Shown here: positions 55,870-64,000 of the stretch, one piece after another
How the letters are laid out: each line of letters starts with the position of its first letter
Position numbering within the stretch: the stretch's first letter is position 1
Source of the DNA: Sphaerulina vaccinii
Taxonomy: Eukaryota > Ascomycota > Dothideomycetes > Mycosphaerellales > Mycosphaerellaceae
Reading direction: 5' to 3'
Length of the DNA: 64,000 nt
Assembly: GCA_022570795.1 (NCBI GenBank)
Contig: JAKUDP010000028.1
Coordinates: 992,001-1,056,000 of the forward strand
Position numbers and translations under genes: made by a program
Notes under the pieces: model-generated
What the model was told of the DNA's origin: nothing
Databases searched by the model: none
The model's input: only the letters and a program-made list of their open reading frames with translations

Positions 55870-56970
55870 CTACCAGAGCCCAGACAGAGCGGATATGGGG
55901 TTGTTGTTAGGCATGCGGTGGCCTAAGATCTGATTGAAGCAAGGCTTGGCGCTCTTCTCGCGACCATGAAATGGCACGCTTCTGGAGCCAGCAATCGACG
56001 ACGACAGGTGCGCTGGAAGAAATACAGACCTGCGAAAGTGATATGAGCAGAAGCATCTTAGGAAGCATATACAACCTCTGCAGGTCCATGCAGGCATTGG
56101 GATGCTTGCGACCTCTGTGTAGCGTTCATCAATAACCTTGCCGTCTGAATCGGTGAGCTTCCTTGCGCCCATTTCGCAGATAGATATGCGATCCAACATA
56201 ATGGATTGAGCCCAGACATGGTCTTGGTACTTGTCCAGGATCGATCGCGCGTCGAACTTCGAGGGCGCATCTGCATTCGGTCCGTGACCATGCGAACGAT
56301 CGTCAGGCACGGAACTGTTAGATATCACTTCTCCAGTGGAAGTGATCGTCACAGGCTTAGGCTCAGGCCTTCTCTTGCTCTTGGCATATATTGTATTGAT
56401 CAGAGTCGCATGCAACTTCAGCTGGCGGTCATCCTGGCCAAGGTAACCTGCGTCTTTGAAGGCGTTCTGTACAGCGACGCAGAAAGAATAAAGTCTGTTC
56501 GTGGAATCTGTAGGTGCTGCGTAGAGAATGGATGTACTCTCCACGGCATGCATAGATTCCAGACCGACCATATCAATTTTGATGCCCTCGGTCGCTCTAG
56601 GCTCGACAGAGCCAATGTCGGCCTCGCGCAGAATGGCTGCGAGATCGAGCTGCTTGAGACACGCAATTGCTTTAGCCAGCTGATCTTCACTAAGGCTCAT
56701 GACTCCCAGTGTCAAGTGCAAGGTGCCTATTGGGCGCACCGATTTTGGGTGCATGTGTGGTAGAGCACTTTCGCTGGACCCATCTCTCGGAAGCACAGAC
56801 GTCGTTGAAGCTTCTGAGGTCACTCCAGTAACATCCTGTCGAAAGGTCTCGAGAGCTCTCTCTAGTTGAGGCTTGGAGTCCGTATTGACTAGAGGTAGGC
56901 ATACGAAATGTGTCAGACCAGGCTTCTTGGGTGCTGCAGCACGACTTCCTCCTCCTCGGAAGCGACCCAT
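55870..56970 (-). CDS. AKAP7-like 2H phosphoesterase-fold protein
   Basis: Open frame of 366 aa from the ATG (MGRFRGGG). The 2H fold is marked by two H-x-T motifs: GTLHLTLGVM (about residue 85) and QLKLHATLINT (about residue 190). Other family phrases are THFVCLPL near the start and ICEMGARKL near the end of the domain. Such proteins (AKAP7/ASC1-associated) bind or cleave nucleotides with 2',5' or cyclic phosphates. After SIPMPAW the sequence loses family character; a 46-nt intron (GTTGTA...TTCGCAG) would give another C-terminus, so the 3' end is uncertain. It is divergent from the GET2-like gene, 232 bp between starts. Confidence 0.78.
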   Translation of the reverse strand: MGRFRGGGSRAAAPKKPGLTHFVCLPLVNTDSKPQLERALETFRQDVTGVTSEASTTSVLPRDGSSESALPHMHPKSVRPIGTLHLTLGVMSLSEDQLAKAIACLKQLDLAAILREADIGSVEPRATEGIKIDMVGLESMHAVESTSILYAAPTDSTNRLYSFCVAVQNAFKDAGYLGQDDRQLKLHATLINTIYAKSKRRPEPKPVTITSTGEVISNSSVPDDRSHGHGPNADAPSKFDARSILDKYQDHVWAQSIMLDRISICEMGARKLTDSDGKVIDERYTEVASIPMPAWTCRGCICFLRCFCSYHFRRSVFLPAHLSSSIAGSRSVPFHGREKSAKPCFNQILGHRMPNNNPISALSGLW

Positions 56971-57202
56971 CGTGGTCACGCTGGATTGGTGTGTGAAATG
57001 AAATTGCCCAGACTATCCAGGTCTTCATGATCGGATGAGAAAGTTGTTGAGGACGAAAGAGAAAGCGTGAAGTGTGAGATGTCGAGGAAGGAAGGAGGGA
57101 CCAGCTTTCGACGTCACCTCGAAGCCAAGTTCAGACTCACAATAAATACAAGACACCACTTACAATAGTACAGCTCACAGCACAACCAGGGACGCCGCCA
57201 AC

Positions 57203-58179
57203 ATGGCAGATACAGCAGTTGCTAGTGGACTGGACGGACCAGATGGCGAGACACCAAACCAACGTCAAGCTCGCTTGCGCCGCGAGAAGCGACAGAAAAG
57301 ACTAGCCGACGAGGGCGAAGACAGATTGGCAAAGATCAAGGCGCTGAATGGAGGCGTGGCACCACCTGATGAAGTGCTCGGTGGGCGTACGTACATCTGG
57401 GGTTATTGCACGAAGTGTTACTAAAGTCAGAAGCAGCCATAAAAGCCCCCAAGATCGCATCTGTAGACGACGATCCCGAAGAAGTCGATATCAGCCAGCA
57501 CGCGAGCTTTGCTCCTACACCCAGTCGAACGCCCAACCCGCAGAATGACCCTCTCGCAGCAGCAATGCTACAAATGCAACAACAGCAGCAGCAAGGTCAA
57601 GGTGGAGGAGGAGGGGAAGATCCCATGCTCAAGATGATGCAGCAGATGATGGGAAGTATGGGTGGAGGTGATCCAAACAACCCGAATGCACAGCAAGACT
57701 TACCGCCAATGCTCAAAGCCATGATGAACGGAGCCGGCGGAGGACAACAGCAAGAAACGGCACCGACTTCGGGATCAGCTTACGTTTGGCGAATCGTGCA
57801 CGCAGTCTTTGCATTTGGTCTGGCTTTCTACATTTGTCTGACGTCCACATTCAACGGCACTAAGCTCGCGCGAAGCTCAGATGTCTATACAGAGGGAGCG
57901 GCAGGTTATGGTCTGGGTCCTCGATTGTTTGTCATTTTCACTTCGGTGGAACTTGTGCTGCAGAGCACGAGATACTTCGTGGAAAGAGGGCAGCTGCAAG
58001 GCGGAGGGATGTTCGCTTCGATCGTGAACAGCGGGTTCATTCCTGAGCCGTATGCGAACTACATCCGAGTCGCTGGGAGGTACATCACCATCGCACGGAC
58101 CATCTTCACAGATGTGATGGTCATCGTGTTTGTATTGGGCTGCATGGCGTGGTGGAAAGGTCTCGCAGCTGAAGCATAG
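57203..58179 (+). CDS. GET2: GET2-like subunit of the tail-anchored protein insertase
   Basis: Exons 57203..57386 and 57437..58179; 308 aa. The cytosolic N-terminus has a basic cluster ARLRREKRQKRL, the Get3-binding site of Get2/CAML proteins. A Gln/Met/Gly-rich linker precedes three spans (about residues 195-213, 235-252, 282-300). With Get1 it receives tail-anchored proteins from Get3 at the ER. The intron is GTACGT...AAGCAG, 50 nt, with a TTACTAA branch site; an apparent acceptor at CTAAAG would break the frame. Assignment rests on the basic motif and topology. Confidence 0.82.
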
Positions 58180-58327
58180 CCTAGCCTTCCAATGTAGATT
58201 CGCATTTCTGTACAGCGAGTACACTTCTCTGTGCCTCCATAAGTATCCACATTTCCCATGTCCTCTTCCCTTGAACGCCTCGCTATGCATGAACTGATCA
58301 TTACTCTCATCCTTGAATTCGAAACTC

Positions 58328-58911
58328 TTACGCATTCTGCGCATCCAAGTCACCTCTCGCCTGCTCCAGCAACTCCTTTTCTCTCTTCACTCTCGCTCTC
58401 ACTTCCTGACTCAGTTTGCTGTCCCTCTGACTCCTCTGTCTTTGCTCCTCCAACTTGGCCAATTGCTCCTGGTCCTCAGCGGTAGGCTCCACCACGCTGG
58501 CTTTCGTAAGCTGTATTAGAGCATCCAGTATTTCTGACGATCGATAGTTCTTCATGTTGATCTTCTCAATCTTTTCCGTTTCCGAGTCTTCGGGTTGCAA
58601 ATGTATGGTCATCACTGCTGGCTCGTCCTGTTCTGCCGTCCGGTCTACTGTCATAGGTACTGATGGATTGTGGTATTTTAATCGCACAAGCTCATGCCGC
58701 CAGAATTGTCTGGTCACTTCATCAGTATAGTACAGGTAAGTGAGAAGGAAGCGAATGCATACCTAGGTCCCATATGTCCAGCATTCATCTTGGGCGCAAA
58801 GCGGAGGTCGATTCGTTTCACATCTTTGGGTAGTCTAAGGGCTCCAGATCCAAGTCGTATTGCGAGCAGACGATTCTGCAGTTTGCGCATTCGCTGCGGG
58901 AGGGACACCAT
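58328..58911 (-). CDS. MRP49: Mitochondrial ribosomal protein mL61 (Mrp49 family)
   Basis: Exons complement(58763..58911, 58328..58709); 176 aa. The start MVSLPQRMRKLQNRLLAIRL continues to LPKDVKRIDLRFAPKMNAGH and, across the intron, RQFWRHELVRLKYHNPSVPM, the L51/S25/CI-B8 thioredoxin-like fold of Mrp49. The C-terminus is a charged helix. It is head-to-head with bL28m. Confidence 0.85.
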
Positions 58912-59062
58912 GACTGCTGCTGTATGTTGCTCTCGAGGCAGAGAGTCGATGGTCCAGCGACCTCGAAATGCCAAGCGGCTCTCCCGAACGCCGCTTGTGA
59001 ACATGAGTGATGGATCTGGAGTAACCATCCACCACATCAAACACCACCACTCTCAACACACC
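58912..59062. promoter_or_regulatory. Shared promoter of two mitoribosomal protein genes
   Basis: 151 bases between divergent start codons; both products belong to the mitochondrial large subunit. No TATA box seen. See findings. Confidence 0.7.
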
Positions 59063-60064
59063 ATGGCCGCTCTCCTTCGACAGTCGCGGACCATCTGCCA
59101 GTGCCAACGATCGTTTTCAACGTCAATACAACGCGCCGTCAGCCTGCAATGGGATAAGAACGACTCCGAAGCTCTCGCCGAAGCACTCCCTCCTTACCCA
59201 TATGGACCGGCACGCTGGTACAAGCAATCTGACCGTGGACTCTACGGCGGACAACGAAAACAATTCGGCAATAATGTCAGTGGCGACTTCGAAGTCAAGA
59301 CGCGCCGAACGTGGAAACCCAACGTCTTCACTCGCAAGCTGTTCAGCAAGGCACTGAACCGATATGTGCAAGTCAGAGTCAGCTCCCGGGTGCTGCGAAC
59401 CATCGACAAGCTCGGCGGACTAGACGAATATCTGCTGGGCGAGAAGGAGGCTCGGATTAAGCAGTTAGGTCAATCAGGCTGGTGGCTGCGATGGGCTATT
59501 CTGCAGACTCCACAAGTGAAAGCACGGTTTGCAGCTGAAAGAGCAGCACTGGGTCTGCCGGCTGAAGTAGACCAAGAGTCAGCTGTGGAAGAAGCGCTCG
59601 CTGGGGCAGATGGAGAGGTCGATACGGAAACAGTCGCGCTAGATGATGCATTCGAGATCGAGCACAATCCAGATCTGCCTCCTATCAAATTCCGCGTTGG
59701 TCCAAGACAGCACGTTATGTTGACAGCAGACGGATGGGTACGAACGAGACCTGATCCGCAGAGGTGGATCAACAAGGCCAAAGACAAGCTGAGGGAAGAC
59801 CACTTTCCGGAATGGCTAGAAAAGAGGACGGAGCTGCTTGAGAAGGAACTGGAGCAACGCCAAGCTGAGGGAGTCATTTCTGAGCAGGAGGCAAAAGATG
59901 TGTTGAGAGCTGCGAGGAAGGATCTACGTGCGGAATTGCAAGCCAAGGTGGACAGGATATACGAGAGGCAAGAGAATTACAGAAAGCAATTGGAGGCTAG
60001 GAAGAAGGAAGAAAAGAAACGCAGTGGAGAGGAAACGGAACTGTCGGAAGAACTGGCAATCTGA
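59063..60064 (+). CDS. MRPL24: Mitochondrial ribosomal protein bL28m
   Basis: Single exon, 333 aa. An N-terminal presequence (MAALLRQSRTICQCQRSFST) precedes the L28 core LYGGQRKQFGNNVSGDFEVK, TRRTWKPNVFTRKLFSKALN and VLRTIDKLGGLDEYLL. The long C-terminal extension (acidic, then a charged coiled coil) is usual for fungal mitoribosomal L28. An in-frame upstream ATG exists but reaches into the promoter of the divergent gene; the chosen ATG gives the presequence. Confidence 0.9.
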   Translation: MAALLRQSRTICQCQRSFSTSIQRAVSLQWDKNDSEALAEALPPYPYGPARWYKQSDRGLYGGQRKQFGNNVSGDFEVKTRRTWKPNVFTRKLFSKALNRYVQVRVSSRVLRTIDKLGGLDEYLLGEKEARIKQLGQSGWWLRWAILQTPQVKARFAAERAALGLPAEVDQESAVEEALAGADGEVDTETVALDDAFEIEHNPDLPPIKFRVGPRQHVMLTADGWVRTRPDPQRWINKAKDKLREDHFPEWLEKRTELLEKELEQRQAEGVISEQEAKDVLRAARKDLRAELQAKVDRIYERQENYRKQLEARKKEEKKRSGEETELSEELAI

Positions 60065-60115
60065 GCAGGCTCTATCATGGTTCGTGAATGGACTGTATAG
60101 TGTAGCAGTGTATAT

Positions 60116-61713
60116 CTATACTCTAGCATCCTGGACAACTTCGTCCTCGCCCTTCCTCAATCGAATCACAAACAACAGTCCCGCAAAAAGAGCCGCTGAG
60201 CTGCCCAGAAATAAGAAAGGAAGTCCAGTCCACGTCGGACCTTTTACCATACCCTTCTCAAACAATATGGCAAGCAGCGGACTGCCTAACATCACTCCCA
60301 CAGTATCCACGATAGCAATAACGCTGTAGGTCCTCGCGATCTCGTCTGCTGGCACAATCAAGGAAAAGAACGTACGAGCAGCATTGCACCCGCTCCCATG
60401 CTCACGACAGCAAGACTGATCGCAACAACGGGTATATTAGGACTAGCCGCTACAGCTAAACAGCCCACCGCCGCAAGAACCTGCGACGCACGAGCTAGAT
60501 ACAAGTCTTTTGTCTGACTGCTTAGTCTGAAGCGTTTCATGGCCAGCGTACTGACATAAGGTAATATTGTGAAGAGGAGAAGGACTTGGACGCCATTCCG
60601 GATTGTGACGAGAAGTGTTGCTGAGGAGAAAGTGAGGTTGTACCTTTTGCTGATGTATTGTAGGAGCAGTTGTGTCGAGCTGGCTGCGAGCATGTGGGTG
60701 GTGAATGGGAGGATTAGGAGTGTGACTCGGTAGTCTCGAGTGAGGAAGGTCATCGTTGTTTTGAGCTTGTTGATAGAGCGCATTGCGAGGTTGGCGGGAA
60801 CAAGTGGATCTGCTGTGATGGTTTCCGGACCTTGTGGTGGCATTGTCTTAGGCGCAGTTTGCTCTTCCGGTGTTGTGTAATTCAGTGTCTCCGGGACGAA
60901 GGAGTAGAGCACTATAGCTAGCAGAAACATGGCGGTTCCCATGAGTGAAGGTATCCAAGGGCTTCTCCTCATAAGCAGCGCAGCCAGAGGAGGCATAAAC
61001 AAACTTGCACTAATATTTGTAGCTCCAACTCGTAGGAAGACGCTTGCCCTCTCCTTCTCAGAAACAACGTCTGCTACAGAGACGAAGAATAGGGCACTTG
61101 CAACCTGGTCTCCGCCTCCCAAAATACAGAAGAGACTCCTCGCCCACAAAGCTCTAACGTCAAATATTTGCCACTGCCACGCTACGAATTGCGCCCAAGC
61201 CAATTTGGCAAGAGCTTGGATGATGTTGAGCATCAGGAATGGCCAGCGTCCATATCTGTCGGCTGCCCACCCAAAAGGTACAGCGAGTAAAAGTCCTGGT
61301 AGTCCATCAAGGAATGGTTGGAGGCCATTGAGCATAGCAAGATCATCTTGAACTGCTGGCTCTTTGCACCACATCTCGTCTACGCCGCCGATAGCGCCTG
61401 CGCCGAGCTTACTGCGTGGGAGCCGTAGCTTGGTAGTGTCATGTTGCTCGTAGTACTTGTAGCATATGATCGATTCGTAGATCCTGGCCAATGGCGCCTC
61501 TTCTAGTTGATCACCAAAAGAGCATAGAAGGATAACGAGAAGCAGGACCAGAATAATCGATTGACGTGTTCGGAAGATCCTATGTCGGGGACGGCTAGCC
61601 TTTACGCCATGCTCTGCTGGTGATGTTGGAAGGAGAGGCGAGCTCTCATTTGCCTCCATTTGTTCGTGGATTGATCTTGCTGTGGCCTGAATATCGTTCT
61701 TGGGTGACGACAT
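60116..61713 (-). CDS. MFS transporter with a one-base frameshift near its 3' end
   Basis: From the ATG at 61713 the frame runs to a TGA at 60358-60360 (452 codons); the next frame continues the same protein (LIVPADEIARTYSVIAIVDT...) to a stop at 60116. Spans include SIILVLLLVILLCSFGD (TM1), the MFS loop GWAADRYGRWP, and FLTRDYRVTLLILPF. At the break the sequence reads VRSF then, in the other frame, SLIVPADEIAR. One extra T in the run at 60364-60367 would give a continuous RSFSLIVPADEIAR, the pattern expected in this family. A 41-nt GT-AG intron starting nearby would delete these residues and is less likely. Either a young pseudogene or a sequencing error. Substrate unknown. Confidence 0.75.
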
Positions 61714-63357
61714 GATGAAGACAAGCTCGCGTCCAGATCCAGATGGTTCCAGTAGTCCTTGTGTATCTGCGTGGATGATATTGGGCCAAGCGGTTGCTGG
61801 CACGATTCTTCTATCTCAATCCGTGTGGAAAGGCACTTATCGCGCCTTTTCTTGCTTGTATGCTGGTGGTCAGCCGCGGACCACACCTCTGTCGTTAGCA
61901 TAGTGGGAGAAGCATCCTTATAAGCGTAGAAGAATGAGCTGATACAACGTCGTAATGCTCGCGAGTCGCGTTTAGACGTGGCATGCATCAAATTGGGTAG
62001 GATCAAGTCAAACAAGGAGAGGTGCAAGGATACGGCGTTCGGCGTTGACTGGCTCGACTGGCCTTGTCGACTCCGGAAGAGTAGGGCAAACATCTCATCC
62101 AAGGCAGACAGATAAGACTGCGCGTGGTTGGGTATTTGAAACATACTTGCTTTGTATTGACGATTGCGTATGCGCGTATGAACCTGACATCGACGACAAG
62201 TCAGCGGCATTGGCAATGAAATGTGCCATGATCTACGTTTTCGGAGTCGGATTTTATGAGGAACAGAATCCTAACGACCATGTCGAGTTTACTTGACCTT
62301 GGTGAGCTGGCGATTCGACAGCAACACTGTGCAGGATCATTCTCGCCAGCTCTGCGAATCCAAAGCTGCTTGCTGTGTCGCCTCTCATTGATAGGCGTTT
62401 CGCTTGCCATTCGTACTGGTGGCTCAACTTGTGCTGGGTGCCACGAGCACCGGGAGGACAGACCAATATTCCAGTATCCACACCATCTCAATGAATCTCG
62501 TGAGCTATTGAGACCTTCTCTCAGGCTCTCTGTCGTCCGTCGCGGTTGGTCGAAGCTGTGGTTTGGTAATGTGATCGTTGAGAGTCTCGCTGGAACAAGA
62601 GACTCGATCTGATCTGTCCACAGGATGTTCCGGAAATCCTCTCAGCGACTCGAGCGCAGAATCGATCAAAGTGAGTGGTCATTATTGCTATCAGAGAGTC
62701 CTAATGCCTTGTCGAAGTAGAAGGATTTCCACATCCATTTGTAGATGTCGGGTGGACGAAGAGGGAGAGCCATGATGAAGGAAGTAGTGGGCAAAGGTCC
62801 TTTGGCAGAAGTCGCAGTGGCTTGGCTCTCCGAACAACACCTTGCGCCTCACGGTTCATCGATGCCTTCTTGTTTCTCATCCAACATCATCGAAATGGGC
62901 GCCGCCAATGCCGGATCCTCGAACGCGACAATCATCAACACGTCGTTATAATGTACGCGAGTTAGCCACGGCAAGGATGCTTCTGCTCAAATGCAATTAC
63001 TAAAACGAAGCTCGCCGGCCGCGATAAGCCTTAAGCAAAGACGAGGCTAAACGACAGCTCACACAGCTGCGGTCTTCCGCTGACCAGTCTGCGGGCCTGG
63101 CGTTCCTGTACCTCTTTGCAAGCTCCTGGGGCACTCGCAGTGGCGGCGGTTCGGACGTCAGCGTATTCAACTGCTACTTTGCCTGAGTAAGTTCCAGCAT
63201 GCTGATGCGACGTAGGCGAGTGGAGCCAGCCCATGAAGGTTGTGGATCTATGAAGAAAATATGCGCTCAAAAGTGTCCCAAGCTGGACTTTCACTTTGAA
63301 TCTCTACAGCAAGACCTCTCATTCCTGAGCCAGTGATATTGTACTTGGCATATCGCC
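61714..63357. other. Long intergenic region with decayed coding sequence
   Basis: 1.6 kb upstream of both the MFS and MATE genes. Minus-strand fragments with protein-like sequence occur (see the 62201-62773 entry and, near 62900-63200, pieces such as VPQELAKRYRNARPADWSAE and YNDVLMIVAFEDPALAAPIS), but they do not join into a model. Confidence 0.4.
62201..62773 (-). pseudogene. Possible decayed gene of unknown function
   Basis: An ATG at 62773 opens MALPLRPPDIYKWMWKSFYF, then DKALGLSDSNNDHSL and a stop. After two small frame changes (one base near a CTTT, and an extra AG at GAGAGGAT) the sequence continues as EDFRNILWTDQIESLVPARL, LPNHSFDQPRRTTESLREGL and RWCGYWNIGL, which looks like a structured protein, to a stop at 62201. 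The two shifts sum to three bases, so the frame is restored downstream. Alternatively these are chance frames. Family unknown. Confidence 0.3.
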
Positions 63358-64000
63358 ATGGAGAGACACGATAACACGCAGAGCGCAAGCTCATGGCTCC
63401 CAAGCTTTCTGAAGAAGTCCAATGGCAACGACTCGAACAAGAACATATCAGAAACAAGCACACCACCTGACGAGAGGACTACTTTACTGCCAAAGCCAGA
63501 TGATGATGAAGACCCGGATCGCGAGCAGGCGACTGAACTCGACAGCGAAACACGAACGCAGCGAATCTTGTCTGAATTCTGGATACTGTTGAAAGGCTCG
63601 ATACCGGTCATCCTCGCATATACGCTGCAAAACTCGCTGCAAACATTTTCAGTCCTGATTGTGGGAAGATTGAGCCCTGAAGCCTTGGCTGTCGCAGCCT
63701 TCAGTTATATGTTCGCTATGGCTACTGCTTGGCTGATCGGCATGGGAGGAACAACTGCGATCGACACTCTGGCATCCGCATCGTTCACTGGAAGCAAAAG
63801 GAAGACGGATCTCGGGATCATTCTACAACGTGCGTTTCTGGTGCTCAGTCTGTTCTACATACCTGTAGCCATACTGTGGCTATTCTCGGAGCCAGTGTTC
63901 AAGTTACTCGGCCAAGAAGACTATATCGCGCGAGACTCTTCAAAGTTCCTGAGCATTTTGATACCGGGCGGTCTAGGCTACATCTACTTCGAGTGCATGA
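63358..64000 (+). CDS. MATE-family efflux transporter (partial, C-terminus off the right edge)
   Basis: 214 codons are visible and still open at the window end. A hydrophilic, acidic N-terminus (about 85 residues; DERTTLLPKPDDDEDP) precedes the first spans. The MATE signature appears in order: GSIPVILAYTLQNSLQTFSV (TM1), VGRLSPEALAVAAFSYM (TM2), IGMGGTTAIDTLASASFTGS (TM3 loop) and LLGQEDYIA followed by LIPGGLGYIYFECM. Fungal MATE proteins sit in plasma or vacuolar membranes and export organic cations or drugs by antiport. Ordinary start context; no intron in the visible part. Confidence 0.9.
   Translation, partial: MERHDNTQSASSWLPSFLKKSNGNDSNKNISETSTPPDERTTLLPKPDDDEDPDREQATELDSETRTQRILSEFWILLKGSIPVILAYTLQNSLQTFSVLIVGRLSPEALAVAAFSYMFAMATAWLIGMGGTTAIDTLASASFTGSKRKTDLGIILQRAFLVLSLFYIPVAILWLFSEPVFKLLGQEDYIARDSSKFLSILIPGGLGYIYFECM

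Overview
The window is nuclear DNA of a filamentous ascomycete (Pezizomycotina). The gene content suggests a Dothideomycete, but that is inference and no marker here proves it. The evidence is densely packed eukaryotic genes with short introns (about 45-150 nt, GTRNGT...CTRAY...YAG), fungal-specific families (UstYa-like, GH64, HVA1-type Tudor, Zn2Cys6, HSE1, AIM13/MIC19) and large Gln/Pro-rich regulators. I rebuilt about 63 introns by hand; nearly every rebuilt CDS is divisible by three and agrees with family consensus, including TEF1 (459 aa) and RPS8 (200 aa).

Layout. 0-18 kb: a DDT/PHD chromatin protein (runs off the left edge), a ferroportin-type iron exporter, a MARVEL membrane protein, a secreted DUF4185-like protein, a GNAT acetyltransferase divergent from MICOS subunit MIC19, a GH64 glucanase, a UstYa-like protein, methylthioadenosine phosphorylase and the tRNA adenosine deaminase TAD1/ADAT1. 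18.8-22.2 kb: a decayed block with at least three disrupted reading frames and three copies of an 18-bp palindrome, the least ordinary part of the window. 22.8-25 kb: translation elongation factor 1-alpha with ten introns, including one in the 5' leader. 25-38 kb: two candidate small membrane proteins, a conserved hypothetical, an ING-type PHD protein, HSE1 (ESCRT-0), a Ste20-type PAK kinase and cytochrome b5. 38-49 kb: a SAM methyltransferase, a 16-exon MFS transporter, an HVA1/Tudor protein, an unknown membrane protein, and the NOC4/ATP4 divergent pair. 49.6-64 kb: a Zn2Cys6 regulator, RPS8, a GPI-anchored Ser/Thr-rich wall protein, an AKAP7-like 2H phosphoesterase, a GET2-like protein, a divergent pair of mitochondrial ribosomal proteins, an MFS transporter with a one-base frameshift, a possible decayed gene, and a MATE transporter running off the right edge.

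Most genes are independent housekeeping functions. There is no clear biosynthetic cluster, no rRNA, tRNA or CRISPR array that I could recognise, and no intact transposon. Coupling is by shared promoters: MIC19/GNAT, MTAP/TAD1, NOC4/ATP4, the 2H protein/GET2, and mL61/bL28m are head-to-head with 137-403 bp between start codons. Splicing is unusual: four introns are best explained by GC-AG borders, and TEF1 and RPS8 share an architecture of a 5'-leader intron plus an intron directly after ATGGG.
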